A stretch of 64,000 nucleotides of DNA from the NCBI RefSeq assembly GCF_016097555.1, contig NC_054704.1, positions 29,404,018 to 29,468,017 of the forward strand, in the 5' to 3' direction. Origin of the DNA: Gigantopelta aegis (Eukaryota > Mollusca > Gastropoda > Neomphalida > Peltospiridae). Positions 1 through 16,332 of the stretch are shown here, one piece after another. Below the pieces are notes generated by a model. The model saw nothing but the letters and a program-made list of their open reading frames with translations. It was not told where the DNA came from and did not search any database. Every line of letters begins with the position of its first letter. Within the stretch, counting starts at the first letter, position 1. The position numbers were made by a program, and so were the translations under genes.

Positions 1-1519
1 CATGTATTTTATAGTTTTGTCTGGAATCATTAAAACAATGCAACAGATAAGCAGACACCTTTGGTTGCGCTTCCATTGTGTAAATGACCCACAATGTATA
101 TCAACTGAATTCTTGAATGAAAAGGGACATTCTGTGTATACTGCACACGTACAATGTACATACGTCATGTGCCAGTGTGTAGACGTCAAAGGAAACTTGA
201 GAAGTCACAAGGAATACAGATCTGACCAGTCAATACAATGCTCACAGTTACAGTACGACCTGAGTAAATACCCGCTGTAATCTTAGCGCCACCATAAAAA
301 GTTATGTAATACAGTAAAGCCACAGCAACTTGTATACATTTAATTAACACTGGGCAGTTTGGTTAAATGTTTATGAAAAATATTGCATGAGTAAAAAAAA
401 AATTAAAAAGAAATAAAACTACATACATATATTATACTCTGTATTTTTCTATTTTCTAATAGTTGTCCTACCATTAAACTTTTTGCAATGAGATAATGTT
501 AAAAAACTAAAAAATCCTAGCTGTCAAAATGTAATCAATACAATAAAATAAATAAAACATTCGCTTCAATAGACATGTTATCATCAATTACTGTTCCCAC
601 AAACTGATGTAATAACTGGACTACTTTGATAGTATGATCAATTAATAAAGATGATATATTAATCATAATGTTTGGCAGACAACATCTACTAAGTGATAAA
701 TGTCCCTTCTATGTCAACAGTCTGAAGATATGTTTAACACATACAAAACATGTAAAATCCAGTCAGTCAAGATGAATGAATACTTTCAGTTACTCCAGTC
801 TTGTGTAACGAGAATAAACTGGCCAATTTAGATTATCCCGATTAACTAAGCCACTAAAGCATGAAATACACAGTATCAAAATGATGATTCAATGCACTAG
901 ATGAATCAAGCAAACAAGAGCAATATTATGTTGATGCATAGGAAGAAAAATGGACATTTAAAACATTATACCCAGCTCATAGTCACAAATAATCAAATAA
1001 CACTGTAATATTTTATTTTCGAAAAAAAATGTTTTTATATTGTGTCTCTTCATCCTATTTATAAATACCAATTCAAGAAAACATGCAGTTATAAAAGAAG
1101 TGGACAGAAGAATGTTACAGCACTTGTCTATTGTAAGTGTGTTCCACACCAACACACAGAGAGGCTAGAGTGTATAATGGAAAGTGATAAGGACGAAGGG
1201 CAGAGATGTAAGCCAGGCTGGGGGAAATATATGACATTCCTGAGGTTAGTCATTATCACCTGTGTACAGATAGCACCGCTAGGCTGGGCTACACTCACAG
1301 ACTGACCAGACACTAGCAACACACAACAAAAAGAATGGTCACATGCTGGCTTCTCCAGCAATTAATGTTTATGGACAGGTTTTTTTAAACAGTAACTTAC
1401 TTTATGGCAGTACCAAAAAATATTCACTGTTTATTTTATTTGACTTCATAATAATCGAAACTGACCTTTTTTGCCATTTATAACCTTCAGGTGAAATTTT
1501 ATAATCAAGTACATATATA

Positions 1520-1752
1520 TACTGATGGAAAGAAATAAAGGAACATGCGAGTAGTAACATCAAACGTTGACTACAACCAAAATCCTCGTCCACAAGTATC
1601 AGGAAATTAACTGTGTTACTGGACGTCAACCCCACAGTACTGACATGCAGTTTCACAATATATCTCTGTATTTTATATAGACTTAACTACTCCAGTAGTA
1701 AATTACATTTGGAGTCGAATACCATTCGGTCCTTTATTTCTTTCCATCAGTA
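1520..1752. mobile_element. Mariner-type MITE TACTGATGGAAAG
   Basis: A 233-bp element with ends TACTGATGGAAAGAAATAA and its complement. Related copies lie at 8811-9041 and 50650-50881. Unlike them, this one is flanked by a further ~65-bp inverted repeat. Confidence 0.85.
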
Positions 1753-2351
1753 TATATAAGTACTTGTTTATAAAATTTCACCTGAAGGTTATAAATAGCA
1801 CAAAAAAAGTCAGTTTTGATTTTAAAAAAATGTCCACCAGCAATTTGTTCAAGTATTAACCCCTGGACCAGTAACCTGGGCTTCCAGAAAACAATGACAT
1901 AAGTAAATTGATTTTTGTTTTTAAATAACATAAAAGTGGGTTCAGGTGGTCATGTTCTTCAACACAACTTACTTTAACACAATACCAAGTTGTACTTTTT
2001 ACATGTATGGTTTTTTATTGGTTTTGTTGTGGGGTGTTCTTTTCTTTTTTTGTATGCATGATTGTCTGGGAAGTGTTTTTTCAACCATGGTTTGTTAAAT
2101 TTGAAAATGACTAAATCTCAAGTGGATTTATAAATATATTTTGCAAGCCTTGCACATCTCTGCTACATGAGTTGTCTTTCTAGGACAGAGGTTAATAGTT
2201 TGTGGTCAGTAACAGTAGTTGGCGTAGTGGTCTATGCACTTGCTCTGGGTTGAAGCTACATACTTCCCCATGGATATGGACAGTGCTATGGTTAGGGTAA
2301 GCATTACCTTTAAAAGTTAAAAGGTAAGCATTAACCTTTAAAAAGTTAAAG

Positions 2352-3050
2352 CAGAGCTAGAATTTTTGTAAAATCTACTAGCCATGGGATAAGTGATTTA
2401 ATTTTTTTTACTAGCCATGATTAAAAATTCTCTAGACTTACTTTGCTTTAAGTTAATACAATTTTACTAAATAATAGCAGGGTTTCTAGATTATGGTAGT
2501 CCCACTCCCATGGCTAGTGATATTCAATTTTGGGCTAGTAAATGACTACTATTGCCATGCCCGATGGCTAGTGAAAAAAAAAAAAGGGACTCAAATGTTG
2601 CAGTTAAGTCTATTTTGTAAATATGAATATCCTGCCCCAACCCAACCCCCAATGTTAGCATTTTTAAGCTCTATCACCTTCTTTAGGTGACATATCTGAT
2701 TATTATTATTGTTTAGTAAAATTGTAATAACATTAAGTAAAGTAAGGCTAGTGAATTTTTAATTGTAGCTAGTAAATGTTTTAAATCACTGATCCCATGG
2801 TTTTATAAACATTCTAGAAGCCCTGTAATAGTAATAATCAGATATGTCACCGAAAGAGGGAAATAGAGACACTAACATTGGGGAGTTCAGGTGTGGGCAG
2901 GATATTCAAATTTACAAAACACACTGAACTGCAACATTTGACCAAAAAAATAATTTCACTAGCCTTTGGACATGATAATAGTAGTTATTCACTAGCCCAA
3001 CATTGAATATCACTAGCCATGGGAGTTGAGCTACCATAATTTAGAAGCGC
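2352..3050 (+). mobile_element. MITE family CAGGGCTTCTAGA, outer copy interrupted by itself
   Basis: The left half (2352-2477) and right half (2826-3050) make one diverged copy, split by a second copy of the same family in the opposite orientation (2478-2825). Confidence 0.85.
2478..2825 (-). mobile_element. MITE family CAGGGCTTCTAGA, inner inverted copy
   Basis: A 348-bp copy, CAGGGTTTCTAGA to TTCTAGAAGCCCTG, in reverse orientation. TAATAG is found on both sides, as expected for a target duplication. Confidence 0.85.
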
Positions 3051-3085
3051 CACTAAAGCAAAGATTTTAAAAATATTTAACATAT

Positions 3086-3220
3086 AGTCTTAGAGAAGAA
3101 ACTCGCTACATTTTACCATTAGTAGCAAGAGATCCTTTATATATACACCATCCCACAGACAGAATTGCACATCCCACAGACTGATATACCAGTCATGGTG
3201 CACTGTGGAATGAAGCATTA
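3086..3220 (-). mobile_element. SINE body fragment
   Basis: About 135 bp matching the type A/B body in reverse (AGTAGCAAGAGATCCTTTAT, CCCACAGACAGAATTGCAC). No head or tail. Confidence 0.7.
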
Positions 3221-4347
3221 ATTTAAGTTGAAGGTAAGCATCAAGTTAAAGGTACTCTGTGGGAAAATATGACAAAACAATTATCCATAATCTTTGTCAG
3301 AAACTACAAATACACACACACGCACACACACAGACGACTTCTGTTGAGGCTCTGACAGTATCTATAATACCTCTGAAAAATAACACTTGATCAAAATATG
3401 TCACTAAATTAAAAAAAAAAAAAAATTTTTTTTTTTTTTTTAAGCAATTCATTATTTACTTATTTAATAGTAATACAAAACCACCAGACTCAATTTAAGC
3501 CCAAGCACAAGTAACATTATATTGTGCATTTATACAAAATATCCTAATTTTAAATAATGAGTCATACATGCACACTCAGTATGAGAGAATCCTTGACACA
3601 ATAAAATTTGATTTGCATGACAACAATGTTCACATTGTGTTACAGATTATAATTCACACAAATGACAAATTGATTAGATTAGATACAAAACTGAAAGTGC
3701 TCAATGGCAATAAATGTTTTGTGAGGTTCAATCACACAGGTCTAATTAAAAATCCAAGGATCTTTTTCTGTATTTGTCATAAGTGTCTTTTTCAAAGATG
3801 TTTTTTAAACTGGTGGTTTATTTTGTAATGGAAGTGTAATGGAAACAAACAATTTTATCTTAAATTTCTTAGTTAATAATAGCATAAAAATTAATGTGTA
3901 GTTTAGTTTTTAAATAATTATAACATGAACAATAATTTTTAATTGCATAGTAAATTTCTTTTGCGGAAAAAATATACTATTTTAGACTTCATGTATTGGA
4001 GAAATTAGACCATTAATAAACACGAGGCTCATGGTATTAAACTAACTCTATAACTGTGAAAAGTGAACCATAGTAATAATGATTTATCACAGATGGTCAT
4101 TTGGTCACAGCAAATGAACAAATGAAGATGTATTGCAAATGATCCACTTTTATCATAGGAAATGTCTTCACATTTAGTGAATCCATAAAATTTGGATGGA
4201 ATTGGAATTCTAAATACTTTTGGAAAAGAAGTCAAAATTATTAAACGTTTACACTAGATTTATTAAATGACAACCAGGACAATTTAATTAGCACCTGGCA
4301 TAAAATAATAGCGACCAATGGTTTAGGGAATTAGAGAAGGAACTCAC

Positions 4348-4633
4348 CAGGGTTTCTGCTAAAAATAATTTTTTGGATATGGTGCTATGGAATTGAATAT
4401 TTACTAAATGAAATATTTTTTTTTATAAATATATGCTAAATGAAACAAGTCGACAGAGGGTATGGGGGAATCCCCCAGAAAGAAAATGGGTTAGGTTTAG
4501 GGTTAGGGCTAAGAAAATCAGTACAGTAATGATAAGTCATTAATTTTGTTAAAAGTTTAACTTAAAAAAATGAAATCTGTATAAATATTTGGGTATGGCA
4601 TCAAACCCGTTTTACCCTCTGGCAGAAACCCTG
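4348..4633 (+). mobile_element. MITE family CAGGGTTTCTGC
   Basis: Ends CAGGGTTTCTGC and GGCAGAAACCCTG, with an internal GGTTAGGGTTAGGG-like stretch shared by all copies. Other copies lie at about 4783-5003, 10543-10787, 21154-21387 and 30298-30462. Confidence 0.8.
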
Positions 4634-5140
4634 CTCACTGCTACCCTTATTGTCAATTGGTCTTTAGTATCCATATTTCAACAGACAAAATAGAACCTAG
4701 CCTTCAATAAGTAAGCAGCAGAGCACTGGTTGAAACAGGAAAACCAGACAAAAGAGTTAACCATTCGAAGAGGCCAGAGGATTACTAAATGAAATATATG
4801 TTTTTTAGAAATATATGCTAAATGAAACCAGTCGACAGGGGGCATTGGGGAATCCTTCAGAAAGAAAATGGGTTAGGGCTAAGAAAATCATACAGTAATG
4901 ATAAGTCATTAATTTTGTCAAAAGGTTTAACTTAAAAAAATTAAATCTGTATAAATATTTGGGTATGGCATCATACCCGTTTTACCCTCTGGAAAAAACC
5001 CTGCTCACTGCTACCCTTATTGTCAGCTGTCTTTAGTATCCATATTTCCACAGACAGAATAGCACCTAGCCTTGAATAAGTAAGCAGCAGAGCACTGGTT
5101 GGAACAGGAAAACCAGACGAAAGAGTTAACCATTCTATTA
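4395..5140 (+). repeat. Tandem duplication of a ~370-bp segment containing a MITE
   Basis: The sequence from about 4395 to 4778 is repeated from about 4779 to 5140 with scattered differences, including the MITE 3' half and the adjoining unique stretch (CCTAGCCTTSAATAAGTAAG, GTTAACCATTC). Confidence 0.85.
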
Positions 5141-5648
5141 AGCGACAGGATTTCTAACTTTACTGGAAATATGTGATCACCGGAGGCCATCAGAAACTGT
5201 TGTTTGGTAATCATGCAGGGCTCGAACTTAATGATGGCACCGACGGCAATTGCTGTTTTTGAGATATAAATTGCTGTAGGTCGGAAGAATCAGTAAAGCT
5301 TCTCAACTATTGCAAAATGTATACACCTGGTGTACATTATCTGGCAATGTATAACATTTGAAATACATCTACATACAGCAAAATAATCTTACAGTCATGT
5401 TTATTTGCTGTAAAAGTCACTTTTTAAAACAATTGCCCCGTCGGTGGGTAATTTTACCAATGACAATTTTAAAAAAGAATTGATGTCCGACTTCGAGACA
5501 AATTCTTTAGTTCAAGCCTTGTCATGGTAATGGTAGATTATGTTACATAATAGTAGGTACCAGAAATGACTGTTTTCATAAAAGCTGGAAGCCTGTCTGA
5601 AGCTGCACAGAATCAGAAACACAAAAGAACTGGCTCCAACAGAACAAA

Positions 5649-6032
5649 AGAAAGAAATGTTTTATTTAACTATGCATTCAACACATTTTATTTACAGTTA
5701 TATGGCGTCAGACATATGGTTAAGGACCACACAGATTTTGAGAGGAAACCTGCTGTCACCACTACATGGGCTACTCTTTCCGATTAGCAGCAAGGGATCT
5801 TTTATTTGCATTTCCCACAGGCAGGATAGCACAAACCATGGCCTTTGTTAAACCAGTTATGGATCACTGGTTGGTGCAAGTGGTTTACACCTACCCATTG
5901 AGCCTTGCAGAGCACTCACTCAGGGTTTGGAGTTGGTATCGGGATTAAAAATCCCATGCCTCGACTGGGATCCGAACCCAGTACCTACCAGCCTGTAGAC
6001 CGATGGCCTAACCACAATGCCACCAAGGCTGG
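5649..6032 (-). mobile_element. tRNA-derived SINE, type A
   Basis: Reverse-oriented full copy. Its head holds a pol III B-box-like GGTTCGGATCC, its body TTTGTGCTATCCTGCC and AAAAGATCCCTTGCTGCTAA, and it ends in a TTTC repeat. The target duplication TCCAACAGAACAAA lies at 5635-5648 and 6033-6046. Confidence 0.92.
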
Positions 6033-6345
6033 TCCAACAGAACAAAGACTCTAAAAGTTTGAATAATGCAAAAAATTTAAAGCATACAACGTATCATATT
6101 ATTAAAGGCCATAAAACATTTTTCAATCTGCAGAATGATGTAAACAGTATGGACCGAAGTTACAAAGCCTATTCTGGACTTAAAAGCATAGATCAATATG
6201 CTTAAACACCTGTGTTTAAGAAAAACAGGCTTGATAAATTCGGCCCTTTATTTTCAACATAGATTTAAAATCTATACAGTAGACCGTTTAGATCTCCATT
6301 CTGTCAAACTGTCTGTACAATATGTAACAAAAAATATGTACTCAC

Positions 6346-12060
<5,715 letters not shown>

Positions 12061-12929
12061 TTTGAAAAGTGTATTGATGATTTGATGTTTCAGATACTTC
12101 TAACAGACAAACCCTCAAAATATTACAATAACAATGATCCAAGTGGTTCTATAAATGGGGTAGGTTAAATTACTGCCCCTTTAAATTCCGTCCTTTTGCG
12201 CAACGACTTTATCGATTCGAGTGAACTGTTTATTACTATCACAACTTTGTGAATAATTGCAATATCCTCTTCCATTCTGAATTATGTTTACATGCTGAAA
12301 TACCTATATGAAACAAACGTCTTTATCAGCTGTCAAACACCACAACATTGTCAGTGATGGTGTTGGCCTCTTCAACGCAAGGTAAAGTTCCAAAAATACC
12401 ACTGCCAAGCAATGTACGTTCTCATAGGAACAGCTACCTTTCACACAGATATGTCTCACAAGTGGAAACCAATGTTTAGCCTATTGTTTGTTGCCATGTG
12501 TTAGTTAAATCAACAATGTTAAACTCTTCAAATTTGATAGTTTTGAAGCGATGCCCCTTCCGACGCTGCAAGATCAATTCAACATGGAGGCTTAAAATGT
12601 ATAGTACTTTCTAAACAACGTTGTACCATTATTTTGCTTATATTACAATTTGTTTCACTGGAACATTAAATACAAATATAACTAAAATATTATAATTATA
12701 GTAAGCTTTATAAAATGATATGTAACGTTTTTCATAAATTTTAAAATATTTTCTTGTATATTCAAATATATGACTAGGTGTTTTACTAACAGTTTTGAAT
12801 TTTCTATGAGCTGACAGCTAAACAGGTGTCCGTAGTTTTGGACCCCGCACAATCATCATTTTTTAAGTTTCTAAAAAATACAATCCAGTTCAAAGTCTAC
12901 GTTCCGGAATCCGAGGCCCTGAAGAGGAA

Positions 12930-12948
12930 TTAATAATAATAATAATAA

Positions 12949-13003
<55 letters not shown>

Positions 13004-13020
13004 AATAAAATAAATAAAAC
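12930..13020. repeat. (TAA)n/(TAAA)n microsatellite
   Basis: AATAATAATAA followed by about 15 units of TAAA, upstream of ROCK. Confidence 0.95.
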
Positions 13021-13278
13021 TTATTCGTTAAAGCTACAATCTCAAACTATATTTTTTAAATATATATTTAATTATTTTGAATAGAATATTCGCATTACGT
13101 CTGTGACATGCCTTTTTTTCAATGTATCATAAACCAGTAACATTAAAGTCATTATAAAGTTGCGAGAGCCTGAACATTTCTTAGCTATCAAGTTATATAA
13201 TATTCTAAAAAGATGGCGGTGAATATCCTTTGATAATAAACACACATGAGTGTTGTTTGCGGTTGTTTTGGGGGGATT

Positions 13279-13336
13279 TTTTTTCTTTCTTTCTTTCTTT
13301 CTTTCTTTTTTTTTTCTTTTCTTTTCTTTTCTTTCA
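13279..13336. repeat. (TTTC)n microsatellite
   Basis: Pyrimidine tract of TTTC units next to the 3' side of the LINE fragment. It may be that element's tail region. Confidence 0.9.
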
Positions 13337-13375
13337 CAAGTCCAGTCTGTAAAATGAAATGATCTGTCTTTTCCA

Positions 13376-14420
13376 GTTCTCCTCTGTCACCATAGGGTTT
13401 GGTTTTTATAGTTGTTTCAATAGGCCACTCAGTTTGTCTAAAGCTTGATCGGTTGGCCACTGCTGTATGATGTGCTCCGTTGTTTGGTCTTCGAGTCCAT
13501 AGCTGCAAGTTGGTGAGGGTCCTAATTTGAACATTTTGAACATGTGAGAATTTAGTCTAGTGTGGCTTAACAGAGTTGCTTGATCCATTCAGCTGAGAAG
13601 GTGATAATCATCCCTCTCTGTCCTAGGCCTATTGGCTGACCTGATCAGGGTTTTCTTTTCGGAGAAGCTAACTGTTGTTTGATTGCATTTGTTTTGCCCC
13701 TAGCGTGGCTAGCCTGTCTGCTTCCTCGTTTTCTGGGATTCCATAGTGGACTGGAAGTCATTGTAGAGCCACTCGTCTTTCCTTTGCAAGTTCTTGGATG
13801 CCTTCCATTAGATGAAGAAGTTTGTCCCCTTCTAACGCTTGCAGGACTGAAAGACGAATTGTTGACATTCATATTTGGAGTCCTTAATCATGGTAGCGGC
13901 CTGCATTAGGGCGCGAGCCTTGCATTATAGTTGGAATTGTAGGTGCCTGTTGGGATGTCCGCTTTGGGGATGTTTCCTGGGGGGAACTTAACAAACACGC
14001 CAGCATCTCCATTGGTCACAGCATTTGACGAGCTATCCGTGTATGCATGGATCCAGGATTCTTCTGGATACTGCTCATTGACCATACCATATTGGGAGTC
14101 TCCGGATTTTACTTGTGGGACATATATGCCGATCTGTAGATTAGCTTGTTCAAAATGTCATGGTTGTGGGAGATCACTAAATGAGTCTTTGTTAGCCGGT
14201 TGGCGTCATGCTCTCTGATAAGTCTCTGACTTTGGTGGACGAAACTGCAGCGTTTGAGACGGTTCTTTGTCAGACCCTCCATCTTCTGGTTCACTGAATG
14301 GTTGGGCAGGTACTTTAATTTCTCTGCCTGGACCATGATCTAGGCAGCTCCTCTCCTCTGTTTGCTGGTTCACTGGTTTAGTGCGTCCAGTTTGTATTTC
14401 TACAAATAGACTCAAAGTAG
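13376..14420 (-). pseudogene. Non-LTR retrotransposon (jockey/I-type) ORF2 3' fragment
   Basis: Several minus-strand frames together spell the RNase H and C-terminal tail of a LINE ORF2: GLTKNRLKRCSFVHQSQRL (about 14280), ESWIHAYTDSSSNAVTNG with the first catalytic Asp (about 14040), an ENEEADRLATLGAK-like end (about 13720), and the tail RLNSHMFKMFKLGPSPTC with a degenerate C/H motif (about 13540). At least two frame changes separate these pieces and the endonuclease and reverse transcriptase are missing. The clade call is approximate. Confidence 0.75.
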
Positions 14421-15599
14421 TTTAATTCAATCGCAAATAATGGTGGAAGTAAAAAAAAGATTGCATTTGAAACTATGATGATGGACTTTTAATGACCTGC
14501 TACAGATAACGAGATATTACCAACAGTAACTAAAAATGTTGGCATTTTTAACATTAAACAGTTTCCAACAGTATACTTCTTGATTATTATGCGTGTCACA
14601 TGACATCAGACTTGTTTTTGCAACCAAAAAATAGGTGAGGGGGGGGGGGGGGGGGCATAAAAAATTAGTTGCACCGAGTAAAAATTCCATAAATAATCTG
14701 TAGGGACATGTTATGCTGCATTCGAATTCCGAAGCAGTTGTGCTTTGATCTGATATGTTTTCAACCCAGTTAGATAGCATGATATTTTTTAAATCGAATA
14801 TGGCACGTCGGGGATATTTTCTAAATGCTTAAAGGTTATAACATCATGATAAGAATATATGAACTACGAACTGTACTGTTTAAATCTATTTTATCGTAAA
14901 AAGTGTTATTTCAACTTTTGCTTTTGCATAAGCTCTGCAAAGAGTCTAACAAAATACTTAACGTTCCATACTGTATCTAAAAACCGTAGGCCCATAGGGC
15001 GTACATGATGGACGTCATTCTAATGTTAAATATTATAATTATTATAACTGACACTACTGCAAATAAAACAAATTAAGTCATAATTAAAGAGAAAATCATA
15101 CGAGCTACGTCACTATTCAAGGGCAAGGGGCATGTTCCCACCTTTTCTTGATCCATTGGTCCTTTTTCCTTTAAGCCCCCCCCCCCCCCCCCCGAAAACC
15201 CCAACAAAAAACCCCAACAAACCCAACAACAACAAAAAACCCCATCAATTTTAATGCAAGCTAGGTGCCAAATTGTTTCATATTTTTTTAATATAAAATT
15301 GAAATAGCCTTTATTGGAAATAAAAACATAAGTAATATAATTTTTCTAATATTTGACTACAACTTGGCAAAACATTGTTTGTCTGGTTTTAACTTTACTG
15401 TATTATAAAATTAACTTTAAAGTTTTAAATATTAAAAAATGTACTTGAGTCAAGTTGAGATTGTACGAGTGCGAATAATGTTAACATGCTCATATACCAC
15501 TAGAGTTTCGAGCATGTCCGTCCCGGGGCCTGTCTCTGGATAGCCAGTGACTTGCTCCGGGACAGAACAAAATTAAGGGGATAATTTTGAAATTTACAT

Positions 15600-16100
15600 C
15601 TAAAAATTAAATAGTGGGAATTGACTGCTCGGCCGAATATTTATATAATTTGGAGCATTTTAAAAGGACAGTCCAAGAATAAATAAGAGAAAGAAGAGAG
15701 GATCGGACTATTTAATAATATTTTTGACATAAAATTTTGAACGAAGGTCTAAAAGTTTAAAGTGCGATCTATATGGTCCGGGCCGGGGGGGGGGGGGGGT
15801 AATTTTGAGGTGGGCGGAATTTAGAATACGAATTTAGTAGTTAGGTCAAAGACCGAAGAGCAAAATGTGCTACAAAAATTTAAGTCCAAACATTAAAATT
15901 AGAGTGCTCGACCGAAAAGGTTTTAAGGTGATTTGAGCAATTTAGACGGGCTGCCAAAATAAACTGCGTCGGACTGTTTACAAAGAAAACAAAAACAAAA
16001 ACAAAAAAACATAAAATTTTGAACTGCGGCCAAAAATGTTTTTAAAGTCCAACTGAGCCCTAAAAAAGGAAGTACATGTCCTAGGATTGTAGCTTTAAAA
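15600..16100 (+). repeat. Degenerate duplicated ~300-bp segment
   Basis: TGCTCGGCCGAATA...GGATCGGACT...ACATAAAATTTTGAACG near 15627-15740 recurs in order near 15906-16025 (TGCTCGACCGAAAA, CGTCGGACTGTTTA, ACATAAAATTTTGAACTG). Diverged and non-coding. It ends just before the RPA2 promoter. Confidence 0.55.
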
Positions 16101-16188
16101 AGACAATACCACGCCTATGTATGAGTGAAGGGAAATAACTCTTACAATTTAAAAGTCTCGTTAACTCAGATCTTTGACAATGAGTAAA

Positions 16189-16197
16189 TTTCCCGCC
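16189..16197 (+). promoter_or_regulatory. E2F-type site upstream of RPA2
   Basis: TTTCCCGCC lies about 117 bp upstream of the RPA2 start codon and fits the E2F consensus TTTSSCGC. E2F is known to drive S-phase replication genes in animals. Binding here is inferred from sequence alone. A (TA)n tract lies between this site and the ATG. Confidence 0.55.
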
Positions 16198-16262
16198 ATC
16201 TATTGACTGACTACTTTTACGTAGCCTGTAACTGTAAAGTTATTTTTGTGTATTTGATTATA

Positions 16263-16263
<1 letters not shown>

Positions 16264-16300
<37 letters not shown>
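16264..16300. repeat. (TA)n tract in the RPA2 5' region
   Basis: About 18 TA units ending 13 bp before the RPA2 start codon, hence in the 5' UTR or core promoter. Confidence 0.95.
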
Positions 16301-16313
16301 CTGGTGTATAAAT

Positions 16314-16332
16314 ATGTGGCAGAATCAAGGTG
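16314..16332 (+). CDS. RPA2: RPA2 coding exon 1 (19 nt)
   Basis: ATG TGG CAG AAT CAA GGT G followed by a GTAAGT donor. It ends in phase 1 and the GT of exon 2 completes a glycine. It lies just after a (TA)n tract, below the E2F-type motif. The assignment rests on the start dipeptide MW, the phase match and the promoter context. Confidence 0.8.

Larger units (their letters stand above)
1..6345 (-). other. ROCK intron 4 (partial)
   Basis: No exon was recognised here on either strand. The stretch holds MITEs (1520-1752, 2352-3050, 4348-5003), SINEs (3086-3220, 5649-6032), a tandem duplication (4395-5140) and low-complexity A/T runs near 3410-3442. Between these it is unremarkable AT-rich intron. 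Confidence 0.7.
12061..16313. other. Intergenic region between divergent ROCK and RPA2
   Basis: The start codons of the two genes face away from each other across this 4.25-kb gap. It contains the ROCK 5' flank (about 12061-12600), a (TAAA)n tract, a (TTTC)n tract, a jockey-like LINE fragment (13376-14420), homopolymer runs of G at 14639-14656 and 15784-15800 and of C at 15176-15194, a degenerate duplicated segment (about 15600-16100), and the RPA2 promoter with an E2F-type motif. Confidence 0.75.

Noticed and set aside
1..280. 92-codon plus-strand frame at the left edge
   Set aside because: No recognisable domain and no splice context; reverse reading also gives no ROCK kinase segment.
4490..4512. 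Telomere-like GGTTAGGGTTAGGG-type sequence
   Set aside because: It belongs to the CAGGGTTTCTGC MITE family and recurs at the same place in the other copies, so it is not an interstitial telomere.
5649..6032. Frames reading [15 protein letters not shown] (also near 19750-20079 and 36064-36354)
   Set aside because: The same peptide appears wherever the type A SINE occurs; it is SINE body in one frame.
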